From: Pseudoalteromonas lipolytica
GTDB lineage: Bacteria > Pseudomonadota > Gammaproteobacteria > Enterobacterales > Alteromonadaceae
DNA: 64,000 nucleotides
Assembly (NCBI RefSeq): GCF_001306915.1
Contig: NZ_LJTC01000009.1
Coordinates: 84,620-148,619 of the forward strand
Direction: 5' to 3'
Positions within the stretch are counted from its first letter, which is position 1, and each line of letters starts with the position of its first letter. The translations under genes were made by a program, and so were the position numbers. This document shows, in pieces, positions 54,138 to 63,203 of this stretch. Under the pieces are notes generated by a model, which had not been told where the DNA came from, made no database searches, and saw nothing but the letters and a program-made list of their open reading frames with translations.

Positions 54138-56393
54138 TTAAAGCAATGCTAAACCGCCATTTAAGTTATAAACGTTTTCAAACCCTAACTGCGACAAATT
54201 GTTTGCCGCTTGTTTAGAACGATTACCACTTCGGCAAACCAAAATGTAGCTATGGTCTTTCTCAAGCTGCCCTTGCACGATGGCGTTTGCCATACGACTG
54301 AGTGGAATGTTGATCACTTTACTATCAGCAACAGTGAATAACTCTGCTAAATTATTCGCACCATGCTCATACGGTTCGCGAGTATCAATTAAGTAAGTGG
54401 CTTTATCGTTTAGCATTACATTAGCATCACTTGCAGCAAGCTGTTTCATTGGCGCACTTTCAAGTGTTTCAACATAGCCACATAGAGAATGACTTACAGT
54501 ATGCTTTTGCTCATCAGCTTGTTGCTTTAATTCAACAAACTCATCATCTGATACTAGCTCACTTAATAGTTGCGCAAGTAACGGAGTCGTTGCTTTTTGC
54601 GCATGCCAATCCATAGCAAAACACTGCTGATAATCATGACCAGAACAAATCACCGTTGAATCTTGTATTACCATAGCAAGCTGCTTTAAAGACTGAGCCA
54701 TTTTCACAGCATCACCACCGCTAATTGCAGTGTTACCTAAGCCGCCTGGTAAGATTAAATCACCACAGAAGCAATAGCTGATGTCACCGCTTTGCGTATC
54801 TGATAATAAATAGCTAACACTATCGTCACTGTGACCTGGTGTTGCTACTTTAGTTAAGCGCGCATCGCTTAATTCGATGGTTGCTGAATCTTTTGGCCAG
54901 CCAAGTTCGTCTATCTCATTAGCAACATAACGTTCTGCGAGCTCTTTTGATAATAAACAACGGGCCGATAAACGTTCTTGGTGGTTATGGGTATCGATAA
55001 TCGCTTTTACTGTTAAACCTTGTGTCGCGACAATTTTCGCCATACGTGGAATAAGCTCAATGATAGGATCAATCACCACAGCGCTTTTATCACTGTCGAC
55101 ATAAAGCCAGCAGCACGCTGCTTGATGGCGAAGTTGTGTTAAGCCAATCGCACAAACTTCGTGTTGCGGCGATGTACTATCAGATACCACTAAGCAGTTT
55201 GCTTCTAGAATCGGTTTTAAAGAACGTATTTTGTCGCAAGCAAAATCAATCTCTTGTTGGTTAACAGCTGGGCCAAACGACATACGTATCGCGTTTTCAC
55301 TTTGCCAATCACTGGCTCCCATCGCGTCTAAAACAAAACTACGATTTGCACCTGAGCTGCATGCCGAGCCGCCACTTACACGGATACCCGCAGCATCAAA
55401 TAAGTCCATCACTTCTTTACTGGTTAATTCGTTCACCGCAAAGTTCAACGTTGTTGGCACCGAATGCTCAAAACTGTGATTGAACGTAATGCTACCAAAG
55501 GTGTCTGTTAATGCAGCTAATAATTGCTCGCGAAAAGCATGTAGCTGCTCAATTGGCTTAAAAGTCTGGTTTTGTTTATCAAGCAATAACGAGAACAGCT
55601 TATTTAAACCGGCAATGCCCGGTAAATTTTCGGTACCAGATCGCATACCACTTTCTTGGCCGCCGCCAGCAATAAATGGCGTGTATGCACTGCCTTTACG
55701 AATATAAAGTACACCAATACCTTTAGGCGCATACAATTTATGACCAGAGAATGGGGCGTAATCAATGGTTGTTTGGCTTAGCGCCAAGTTGGTTTTGCCT
55801 AATGCTTGTACACAGTCAACCATCCAAGCCACATTATTGTTTTCACAACGAATAACTTGCTCAATAGTGGTTAAGTCTTGGAAAACACCGGTTTCGTTGT
55901 TTACTGCCATAGTACAAATCATCAGTGCATTCGCAGCATGTTTACGAATAAACTCATGATCTAAAATACCGTTTTTATCTACTGGAATAGCTAATACCTG
56001 CGCGTTGATATCAAGTACACTGTTCCAATGTTTTAGGGTATTTGGCACCGCTTTATGTTCTGTTGCCCCATAAAGTAATACCGGATTCTCGATTTGATGA
56101 TTTTTTGCAGCAATAAGTGTTGAAACAACCGCCGTTTGAATACCTTCTGTTGCACCTGAAGTAAATAAAATATCGCCGTCAGTTGCGCCAATGACTTCAC
56201 GCGCTTTGTTACGCGTTTGTTCTAATAAGTGTTTTGCTTGAATACCCGTAATATGAGAACTTGATGGATTACCAAAACAGACTTGCATCGTGTGCGAAAC
56301 CACATCGGCAATTTCAGGAAGTACAGGAGTCGTTGCATTCGCATCTAAATAAATTTGCTGATTAGCATCGTCAGGAAGGTAAAAATTTGCCAT
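54138..56393 (-). CDS. Cysteine desulfurase / metallo-beta-lactamase / rhodanese fusion
   Basis: A 751-residue three-domain protein. Residues 1-400 are a NifS/IscS-type desulfurase: YLDANATTP, EHK at 112-114, PLP Lys219 in FSGHKLYAPKG and the persulfide Cys345 in GGSACSSGA. Residues about 410-640 are a metallo-beta-lactamase domain resembling persulfide dioxygenases: THNHQER (His469, His471), TPGHSDDS (His521), CFCGDLILPGG (Asp545) and CSGHDY (His586). The usual DH after HxHx is ER here. Residues about 655-751 are a rhodanese with active Cys720 in VCRSGNRSKQAA. The parts suggest a route from cysteine to bound persulfide to oxidation or transfer in one polypeptide. The TusA-like gene nearby fits. 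No frameshift or stop separates the domains. Confidence 0.9.
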   Translation of the reverse strand: MANFYLPDDANQQIYLDANATTPVLPEIADVVSHTMQVCFGNPSSSHITGIQAKHLLEQTRNKAREVIGATDGDILFTSGATEGIQTAVVSTLIAAKNHQIENPVLLYGATEHKAVPNTLKHWNSVLDINAQVLAIPVDKNGILDHEFIRKHAANALMICTMAVNNETGVFQDLTTIEQVIRCENNNVAWMVDCVQALGKTNLALSQTTIDYAPFSGHKLYAPKGIGVLYIRKGSAYTPFIAGGGQESGMRSGTENLPGIAGLNKLFSLLLDKQNQTFKPIEQLHAFREQLLAALTDTFGSITFNHSFEHSVPTTLNFAVNELTSKEVMDLFDAAGIRVSGGSACSSGANRSFVLDAMGASDWQSENAIRMSFGPAVNQQEIDFACDKIRSLKPILEANCLVVSDSTSPQHEVCAIGLTQLRHQAACCWLYVDSDKSAVVIDPIIELIPRMAKIVATQGLTVKAIIDTHNHQERLSARCLLSKELAERYVANEIDELGWPKDSATIELSDARLTKVATPGHSDDSVSYLLSDTQSGDISYCFCGDLILPGGLGNTAISGGDAVKMAQSLKQLAMVIQDSTVICSGHDYQQCFAMDWHAQKATTPLLAQLLSELVSDDEFVELKQQADEQKHTVSHSLCGYVETLESAPMKQLAASDANVMLNDKATYLIDTREPYEHGANNLAELFTVADSKVINIPLSRMANAIVQGQLEKDHSYILVCRSGNRSKQAANNLSQLGFENVYNLNGGLALL

Positions 56394-56511
56394 GAAAAAC
56401 GCACCATATTACTAAAAGATATATCTTATAACCTATTTTACATTTTTCACGGCTAAATTATAATAATCAATTAGTCAGTAAAGTGCGTTTTCTATACTTT
56501 TTAAGACTAAG

Positions 56512-57579
56512 CTAATTTTCTATTAGCTCAACCTGCTTAGAAGACCAGGCATTGATAAGCGCTTTTACTAAAGAAGCCAGCGGTATTGCGAAAAACACGC
56601 CCCAAAAGCCCCATAAACCGCCAAAAAACAATACTGCAACGATGATGAACACTGGGTTTAAATCTACCGCTTCAGAGAACAATAACGGCACTAACACATT
56701 GCCATCAAGTGCTTGGATCACGCCATAGATGATTAAAATAGTCCAAAATTGTGTTTCTAAACCAAACTGGAATAACGCCACTGCAGCGACAGGAATGGTT
56801 ACCAATGCCGCCCCTACAAATGGAATAAGCACAGACAAGCCAACTAATACGCCGAGTAAAGCCGCATAGCGAAGGTCAAGCACTGCAAAAGCGATAAAAG
56901 ATGCAGTACCAACAATTAAAATTTCAAATACCTTACCGCGAATATAATTCATGATTTGTTGATTCATTTCTTGCCAAACTTGAATGATCAAGCGACGTTG
57001 CTTAGGCAATAAACGCTCAGCACTTTGCGTGAGCTCTAATTTATCTTTAAGCATAAAGAATACTAAGAGCGGCACTAAAATAAGATAAATCAGCCAAGCT
57101 GCAACGTCTTTTATCGAAGTTAATGACACCGATAGCACCAACTGACCAAACTCAATAGCTTTGGTCTCAACACTGGTAACAATTGATTTAACCTGATCTT
57201 CAGTAATCAAACTTGGGTAATCTTCAGGAAGATGTAACAGCAGTGCTTTACCTTTTTCGATCATATAAGGCGTTTCTTGAACTAGATTGCTGGTTTGCTG
57301 CCAAAGCACAGGCCCCATGCCGACAATAATCATAATCATCAAGCCACTGAATACCAGCATAACTAGAATCGTTGCGGTAAACCGTTTCAAGCCCAGCTTT
57401 TCTAAGTGAGCAACAGGCCAATCTAGTAAATAGGCAATTACCAAGGCAACTAAGACAGGCACGATTAACGAACCAAAAAAGTAGAAAAATGCAAAGGTTG
57501 CAATAAGCAATAACAACAAGGTTACTGAATGGGGATCAGAAAATTTATTTTCGTACCAGGCTTTTACATACTCAAACAC
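56512..57579 (-). CDS. AI-2E family (PerM-type) membrane protein
   Basis: A 355-residue polytopic protein of the AI-2E transporter superfamily: paired N-terminal helices (LLLLLIATFAFFYFFGSLIVPVLVALVIAYLLDWPVAHLEKLGL), a middle soluble region with TSVETKAIEFGQLV, and the conserved ALLGVLVGLSVLIPFVGAALVTIP and NVLVPLLFSEAVDLNPVFIIVAVL. Function in this branch is unsettled (small-molecule or ion transport). It overlaps the upstream tusA-like gene by 8 bases. Confidence 0.88.
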   Translation of the reverse strand: MFEYVKAWYENKFSDPHSVTLLLLLIATFAFFYFFGSLIVPVLVALVIAYLLDWPVAHLEKLGLKRFTATILVMLVFSGLMIMIIVGMGPVLWQQTSNLVQETPYMIEKGKALLLHLPEDYPSLITEDQVKSIVTSVETKAIEFGQLVLSVSLTSIKDVAAWLIYLILVPLLVFFMLKDKLELTQSAERLLPKQRRLIIQVWQEMNQQIMNYIRGKVFEILIVGTASFIAFAVLDLRYAALLGVLVGLSVLIPFVGAALVTIPVAAVALFQFGLETQFWTILIIYGVIQALDGNVLVPLLFSEAVDLNPVFIIVAVLFFGGLWGFWGVFFAIPLASLVKALINAWSSKQVELIEN

Positions 57580-57790
57580 GAATGGGCTCCACTGTTAGCA
57601 CACCTAATTCTAGGTCAATTTTAAAATGGTAATGATGTTTTTCTAAAAATCGCTGCATATCGTCCGTTGCCTCAGCAGCATTAAATGTAAAAGTCACGGC
57701 TTGTTGAGCCGATACTGCCTTATTCAACCCTAATTTAAACTGAATAAATTGTTGAGGGCACTTATAGTCCCTTAAATCAACCGTTAACAT
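57572..57790 (-). CDS. TusA/SirA-like sulfurtransferase-family protein
   Basis: 72 residues starting MLTVDLRDYKCPQQFIQFKLGLNKA. The Cys-Pro of YKCP sits where TusA proteins carry their sulfur-accepting Cys, but the family CPxP is CPQQ, so the second Pro is missing. It is co-transcribed with the PerM-type gene and lies near the sulfur fusion enzyme. Confidence 0.78.
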   Translation of the reverse strand: MLTVDLRDYKCPQQFIQFKLGLNKAVSAQQAVTFTFNAAEATDDMQRFLEKHHYHFKIDLELGVLTVEPIRV

Positions 57791-57945
57791 AGCGAATCAA
57801 CTGCGTTATTAATATGAATAATAAGTATAAGATGTAGGCACCTTGCTAAAATAAGTCTTTATAATGAGAAACAACTCATTTTTTTCTTAAAACACGCAAA
57901 ACAATAGTTTATCCTTATTCAATAACTGGTAGTAAAGGAAACCTG

Positions 57946-58611
57946 ATGCCTGGCTCGCATAATAAAGCGCAATTACCTGCGAATCCAACTCTTAAAGAGA
58001 TAAACTGGTATAAAAAACAAATAAACTGGGGCGAGCTGCCGCCTTTTTATCATATGGTCGCATCATCGGTTAGCGAATCTGAAGGGATTTTAGACCACGG
58101 TTTTGATAATGCCGTTAAACAATTAATTGACCCACGCAACTGGAACCTTGATTTATTAGGTGGCCATGAAACCGACATGGGCGAAATTGTCTGTGAGCAA
58201 AAACCGCGCATTGCTTTGCATCAAAGCTTTACGGACCGAGGTTTCGAATTATGGGCCTACCCTTATGCAAAAGATGTGACGGTGGACCAATACATCAAAG
58301 ACAACCGCTTTATGGAATTTAAGGTGTGGGATCCGCACACCATGAAAAACCTTATTCGTTTTAACCAGCTTCATAAATTCATCGCTTTTTACTTTGAAAG
58401 AGGTGACAAAGCTGACAAAGCCTTAATTCTGCATGCTCATAAAGTAGCGCATAAAATCATAACTTTTTTACAACGGGAGTTGAACGTTGTTAAGCTAGAT
58501 GGAGTCACAATAAAAGATTTCTATCAATTGTGCGAAAAAGACAGCCGAGCATGCAGCGACGAAATAGATTTAGCAAAAGTCATGTTAGGTGAGCAAATCA
58601 ACAAGGAATAA
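57946..58611 (+). CDS. Conserved-looking protein of unknown function
   Basis: A 221-residue soluble protein (MPGSHNKAQLPANPTLKEINWYKKQINWGELPPFYHMV) with many aromatic residues, an LLGGHETDMGE segment and an IALHQSFTDRGFELWAYPYAKD segment. No membrane segment, signal peptide or family motif that I recognise. Ribosome site AAAGGAAAC precedes the ATG. The stop is one base from the bepA ATG, suggesting co-expression with the outer-membrane quality-control protease. Confidence 0.75.
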   Translation: MPGSHNKAQLPANPTLKEINWYKKQINWGELPPFYHMVASSVSESEGILDHGFDNAVKQLIDPRNWNLDLLGGHETDMGEIVCEQKPRIALHQSFTDRGFELWAYPYAKDVTVDQYIKDNRFMEFKVWDPHTMKNLIRFNQLHKFIAFYFERGDKADKALILHAHKVAHKIITFLQRELNVVKLDGVTIKDFYQLCEKDSRACSDEIDLAKVMLGEQINKE

Positions 58612-58612
58612 G

Positions 58613-60073
58613 ATGCGACTAAAATTAGCCTTTATTACACTGTGTAGTGCATTACTGACATTTTCGATATTGCACAGTGAGCCGTTGAAGGCACAAACTA
58701 ACTTTAAGCTGCCCGATTTAGGGACCTCGGCATTACAAGCCTTACCGATTGAAAAAGAACAAGCAATCGGTGAAGTGATGATGATGCAAATTCGTGGCTC
58801 ATCACCCGTTGTCAATGACCCTGTTCTTGATGAGTATCTGACCACTTTGGGCCGCCGTTTAGTCGCAAACGCCAACGATGTTCGTTTTCCATTTTCTTTT
58901 TTCTGGGTTAATAACCCTGAAATCAACGCTTTTGCGTTCTATGGTGGTCATGTAGGTGTGCATACAGGGCTCATGGCACAAGCCGATAACGAAAGTCAAT
59001 TTGCCTCAGTACTTGGGCACGAAATTGCCCACGTAACACAGCGCCATTTAGCGCGTCGTATTCAACAACAGCAAGATAACAGCGCGTTAACCATCGCTGG
59101 TATGATTGCTGGTATTTTAGCTACCGTTGTTGCACCTGATGCTGGTATTGCAATTATCTCAGCAAACCAGACACAAGCGGCGTTTAGTCAATTAACTCAT
59201 AGTCGTGCTGCTGAACAAGAGGCAGACCGAATTGGCATGCAGACCTTAAATAATGCTGGGTTTGATCCTCGCCAATCGAGTGAATTTTTAACTAAACTTG
59301 CTGCACAAATTCGCTACAAATATAAGCCGCCCGCATTTTTGCTGACTCACCCATTGCCAGAAAGCCGTGTCTCTGATGTGCGCTTACGTGCCGAGCAGTA
59401 TCCAAAAAGGCACTACTCCGATAGCCTAGAGTTTAACTTAGCTAAGAGCCGTGTTATTGCTCGTTATCATCAAAAAGCCAAAGCAGCTGAAGATTTGTTT
59501 CGTAAATTAATGCGTGAAAATACCGTTCATAACGACACTGCACTTAAATATGGTTTGGGTATTAGCTTGTTGGATCAAAAAAAGCTTGATGAAGCAGCCA
59601 GCATTTTGAACCCATTACTAGAGCAAGATCCAAAGAACTTATTTTATATAGACACACACACCGACTTACTCATTGCGCAAGGTAAAGCGAATGAAGCGGT
59701 GGAATTTTTAGCTAAATTAGATATCGATAGACCTAACAATCAGGTAATTGCCTTAAACTATGCAAATGCTGCGATGGAAGCAAAACAATTTGACCTTGCT
59801 GAACGTATTTTAAAATCTTACTTGTTAGCAAAACCTGAGAACAACCTTGCCAAAGAGCTGATTGCTGATGTCTACAAAAAGCAAGAGAATATGGCTTCTT
59901 ATCATGAAGCGCATGCCAATGTACTGGCCCAGTATGGTGCTTATTTAAAGGCAGCTGATGAAATTCAAAAAGCACTAAACTTTGTTGAGCCTGAAGAATT
60001 AGTTAAACAACAACGTTTAAAAGCCCTACTCACGCAATACCGTCAATTACAAAAAGAGCTTGCGAGACTTTAA
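58613..60073 (+). CDS. bepA: M48 metalloprotease with TPR, BepA-like
   Basis: A 486-residue periplasmic zinc protease/chaperone that monitors outer-membrane protein assembly. A signal peptide (MRLKLAFITLCSALLTFSILHSEPLKA) is followed by the M48 domain with HEIAH (zinc and catalytic Glu) and the downstream zinc-ligand Glu region SRAAEQEADRIGMQ. The C-terminal 200 residues are TPR helices. ATG 58613 follows AAGGA; the open frame extends eight residues upstream. As in E. coli, an ArsC-like gene follows. Confidence 0.93.
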   Translation: MRLKLAFITLCSALLTFSILHSEPLKAQTNFKLPDLGTSALQALPIEKEQAIGEVMMMQIRGSSPVVNDPVLDEYLTTLGRRLVANANDVRFPFSFFWVNNPEINAFAFYGGHVGVHTGLMAQADNESQFASVLGHEIAHVTQRHLARRIQQQQDNSALTIAGMIAGILATVVAPDAGIAIISANQTQAAFSQLTHSRAAEQEADRIGMQTLNNAGFDPRQSSEFLTKLAAQIRYKYKPPAFLLTHPLPESRVSDVRLRAEQYPKRHYSDSLEFNLAKSRVIARYHQKAKAAEDLFRKLMRENTVHNDTALKYGLGISLLDQKKLDEAASILNPLLEQDPKNLFYIDTHTDLLIAQGKANEAVEFLAKLDIDRPNNQVIALNYANAAMEAKQFDLAERILKSYLLAKPENNLAKELIADVYKKQENMASYHEAHANVLAQYGAYLKAADEIQKALNFVEPEELVKQQRLKALLTQYRQLQKELARL

Positions 60074-60127
60074 GTCTCGCAGCGCTTGCCCTAAAATAAG
60101 CCAAATTATTAAATGTGAGAACACACT

Positions 60128-60475
60128 ATGTCTGTGACTATTTATCATAATCCACGTTGTTCAAAATCGCGTGAAACACTTGCCCTATTAGAAAACAATA
60201 ACGTACAACCAAGTGTTGTTGAATACCTAAAAACACCACTTAATGAGCAGCAAATTGCGACCTTAATTAGCCAATTGGGCTTTACTTCAGCGCGTGAATT
60301 AATGCGTACTAAAGAAGACATCTACAAAGAGCTTGAGCTTAAAAACGAGCAAAACGAAGACAAATTAATTGCTGCAATGGCTGCAAACCCTAAACTCATC
60401 GAGCGCCCTATTGTTGAAAATAACGGCAAAGCTGCTCTAGGTCGTCCACCAGAAAACGTATTAAGCGTACTTTAA
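60128..60475 (+). CDS. ArsC-family (YfgD-like) glutaredoxin-fold protein
   Basis: A 115-residue thioredoxin-fold protein: VTIYHNPRCSKSRETLALLENN with the redox Cys, then VVEYLKTPLNEQQIATLI, SARELMRTKEDIYKEL and a late RPIVENNGKAALGRPPE. This is the YfgD branch of arsenate reductases; no ars genes are nearby, so a role in arsenate reduction is uncertain. The stop overlaps the next ATG by one base. Confidence 0.9.
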   Translation: MSVTIYHNPRCSKSRETLALLENNNVQPSVVEYLKTPLNEQQIATLISQLGFTSARELMRTKEDIYKELELKNEQNEDKLIAAMAANPKLIERPIVENNGKAALGRPPENVLSVL

Positions 60476-61029
60476 TGACTACAAACATTGTTGTGCTATA
60501 CCACTCAAGCCATGGCTCTGTAGAAGCAATGGCACATGAGATAGCCGAGTCGATTGAGCAACAAGGAGCAACTGCTTTATTGCGCACGTTTGTAAAACGT
60601 CAGCCACACGATATTGTGATCAGCAAAGATGATCTAATTAATTGTGATGGCTTGGCCTTTGGCACCCCTACTCGATTTGGCATGATGGCCTCACAAGCAA
60701 AGAGCTTTTGGGAAACCACCAGTGATCTATGGCTTAAAGGTCAGCTAATAGATAAACCTGCTTGTGTATTTTCGTCATCGAGCAGTATGCACGGTGGTAA
60801 CGAAGCTACCTTGTTGAATCTATCACTGCCCTTGTTACATCACGGTATGATGTTGCTTGGCGTGCCTTATGAGGTACCTGAGTTATTAGCAACTGAAACT
60901 GGTGGTACGCCATACGGTGCGACTCATGTGGCCGGTAGCAATAACAGCAATGTGTTAAGTAAAGACGAAATTAAAATTTGCCAAAGTGTTGGAAAACGCT
61001 TGGCACTGATTACGAGTAAATTACAATGA
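60475..61029 (+). CDS. WrbA-like NAD(P)H:quinone oxidoreductase
   Basis: A 184-residue flavodoxin-fold protein. The FMN phosphate loop is YHSSHGSVEAMAHEI; GTPTRFGMMASQAKSFWE and SSSSSMHGGNEATLLNLSLPLLHHGMMLLGVPY, then TGGTPYGATHVAG, match WrbA. It should reduce quinones by two electrons. Stop and start overlap both neighbours. Confidence 0.91.
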   Translation: MTTNIVVLYHSSHGSVEAMAHEIAESIEQQGATALLRTFVKRQPHDIVISKDDLINCDGLAFGTPTRFGMMASQAKSFWETTSDLWLKGQLIDKPACVFSSSSSMHGGNEATLLNLSLPLLHHGMMLLGVPYEVPELLATETGGTPYGATHVAGSNNSNVLSKDEIKICQSVGKRLALITSKLQ

Positions 61030-61481
61030 GCTTGGAACCAAAGCTAAATCAGCCTGTTGCCAAAAAGCCAATTACTAAACGATTCCAACGTTTTGCACTG
61101 ATTGGTTATATCGGCTTATTAATTTTAATGCCAGTTTGGTTGTTTTTAATTGCCCCAAGAGAAGGCCACAGTAACGGCTTTATCTTTGTTGTTTATATAC
61201 TCCCTCTTCTATTACCACTAAAAGGGATTATTCAAGATAAGCCATACACCTACGCGTGGGCAAACTTTATCGTGATGTTCTATTTTATCCATGGTTTTAC
61301 ATTACTATGGGTCGCACAAGAACAGCTGATTTGGGTATTACTTGAGTTAATCTTTGCCAGTCTGATGTTTATTGGTTGCACTTATTATGCTCGCCATCGC
61401 GGGCAAGAGCTTGGCCTTAAGATACGTAAATTAAAAGAAGAGCTGGCCGAAGAAAAAGCGGCACATGAGCACGATAAATAA
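61026..61481 (+). CDS. DUF2069 membrane protein
   Basis: 151 residues with four hydrophobic segments between about 25 and 120 and a charged C-terminal helix (RKLKEELAEEKAAHEHDK). YILPLLLPLKGIIQDKPYTYAWANFIVMFYFIHGFTLLW is typical of DUF2069. Function unknown. It overlaps the wrbA-like gene by 4 bases and closes the operon. Confidence 0.85.
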   Translation: MSLEPKLNQPVAKKPITKRFQRFALIGYIGLLILMPVWLFLIAPREGHSNGFIFVVYILPLLLPLKGIIQDKPYTYAWANFIVMFYFIHGFTLLWVAQEQLIWVLLELIFASLMFIGCTYYARHRGQELGLKIRKLKEELAEEKAAHEHDK

Positions 61482-61506
61482 GCACTTTCGTTTAGCTTAA
61501 TTAAAA

Positions 61507-61537
61507 CAAAAAACGGCAACCAAGGTTGCCGTTTTTT
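61507..61537. terminator. Bidirectional terminator, DUF2069 / ankyrin gene
   Basis: ACGGCAACC-AA-GGTTGCCGT with A-run before and TTTTTT after. Confidence 0.9.
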
Positions 61538-61565
61538 TATGTCACTTTATTTAGTTTTTATGCGT

Positions 61566-62903
61566 TCACACCAACTCTGCTAAGGTGGCTAGCGCGACAA
61601 TACTTGCCAGACCCACTTGGCCAATTAAGCTAAATAGTGAAAACAGTCTTAAAATAAACAGCCCCCATGGATGACGAATATGCGGGTACAGCGCACAGCG
61701 TTTTAAACTTGTAGCAAAGAAAAAGCATAAGATAGAAACTAATGTAAAGCCCAGCGTTAACTCACTTTTAATAGCAATGCTATCGTCAAAAAAGAAGAAC
61801 AACTGCACAGGTAGTAACACAGTTACAATCGCGTGGAGTAAGTGCACTTTTTTAACGCGATCAAACTGCCCTTCTGGCGAAAGCTCTTTAATACCAAAGT
61901 CATGCTCAAGGCATTTAACTAAGTTATCTGCTTTAATGCTAACTGCAAGTCTGTAGCAGCTTAGACCGTCTTTGTTACGAACCCTAAAGTCATAGCCCGC
62001 TTTTAAAAGCAACACCAGTAAAGGTCCATTCTCGGCTAATACGGCGTAATGTAATGCTGTATTCCCTTTGTTGTCTTGGGCCTTCTTATCTTGATGTTCA
62101 AGTATTGTCTCAACAACATTCACATAGCCTTTTTCGGTTGCCCACATAAAGGCTGTTTTACCGTTTTCGTCAGCTAATGCACCTGTTGCGCCTTGCTCAA
62201 TAAAACGCTTTGCCATGGTTTGTTTAGCATTTTTGTGGCTCAAGTGGGCAAGTAAAGCTTGTTCAAGTAACGATGCTGAGTCAACATCAGGTGATACAAG
62301 TTTTAGTAAAGTGAAGTAATCTTCACCGTGAGCAACTTTTTCAGCTGCAAGCGCCGTTAATGATTCAAGATCAGCCACTGAATCAGGGATAAAACCACTA
62401 AAACGCTCTCTAAAGTCAACTTCGGTCCACAGCTCTAATACATCGTCCGCAGACATTTTTGCACCGTGATTAAGCACATGTTCTATCACAGTAAAATAGC
62501 GACGATTAAATAACTGGTGAATCAAAGTTATAGGTGTTTTAACAGCCGATTGAGCAAATGCACTAGCGTATTTCTCTAAGCGCTGGCATAACATTAAAAC
62601 AAGACTCTCAGGGGTATAGTCGTTTTCTAAAAAGTGCGCTTTCATAGCATTAATGTAATGCAGCGCAGCTTCATCAAATTCAGAGATGTGTTGGAAATAA
62701 CACTCTTCAAACGGTTCAAGAGGAGTCAACCAAGTAAGGTAATAAATAGGCGGAAGAACCGTCGTACACACACCGTCATCTTCATTAGTAGAACGACATG
62801 CCGGCCAAGCTTCTAAAGCGTCTAAAATATAAGCCCCGTTTTGCTCAGCTAATCCTTTGATCAGTAACGGGTATTCCTTTGGCCAAATCAGTACATTTTC
62901 CAT
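61566..62903 (-). CDS. Ankyrin-repeat membrane protein
   Basis: A 445-residue protein from ATG 62903 (a GTG at 62951 would add 16 residues; neither has a strong ribosome site). The N-terminal 220 residues are unrecognised and helical. Residues about 225-350 hold ankyrin repeats (NGKTAFMWATEKGYVNVVETILEHQ, GNTALHYAVLAENGPLLVLLLKAGY). The last 80 residues form three or four membrane helices. An internal protein-protein interaction role at the membrane is likely; no partner is evident. Confidence 0.82.
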   Translation of the reverse strand: MENVLIWPKEYPLLIKGLAEQNGAYILDALEAWPACRSTNEDDGVCTTVLPPIYYLTWLTPLEPFEECYFQHISEFDEAALHYINAMKAHFLENDYTPESLVLMLCQRLEKYASAFAQSAVKTPITLIHQLFNRRYFTVIEHVLNHGAKMSADDVLELWTEVDFRERFSGFIPDSVADLESLTALAAEKVAHGEDYFTLLKLVSPDVDSASLLEQALLAHLSHKNAKQTMAKRFIEQGATGALADENGKTAFMWATEKGYVNVVETILEHQDKKAQDNKGNTALHYAVLAENGPLLVLLLKAGYDFRVRNKDGLSCYRLAVSIKADNLVKCLEHDFGIKELSPEGQFDRVKKVHLLHAIVTVLLPVQLFFFFDDSIAIKSELTLGFTLVSILCFFFATSLKRCALYPHIRHPWGLFILRLFSLFSLIGQVGLASIVALATLAELV

Positions 62904-63160
62904 TAAAAAAACACAACTCCGCTGCACATTATTCGATGTCTTATTAAGCACTTAGTTATAGCAAAATTTAACTGACAGTTTGCTTAATATTGCGACCAAT
63001 AACACAGTATCTGACAGATACTCTGGTAAACAAGAAAAGTAGTATGATTCTACCACAGAGGGTTACAGGTGCTAGCGCAAAGTAGGTGATTTTTAAAGAA
63101 AATAGAAAAGCAGCGGCACATGGACGGTACTCACTGCTTGGTTGGAGACTGAAAGTAACT

Positions 63161-63196
63161 AAAAAGCCCGATGAGGTGAAGGTAATCGCGCTTTTT
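63161..63196 (-). terminator. Weak terminator after the mlaC-like gene
   Basis: AAAAAGC-CC-GAT pairs with ATC-GC-GCTTTTT through an internal loop, giving T-rich flanks on both sides. Confidence 0.45.
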
Positions 63197-63203
63197 AGCT
63201 GAC

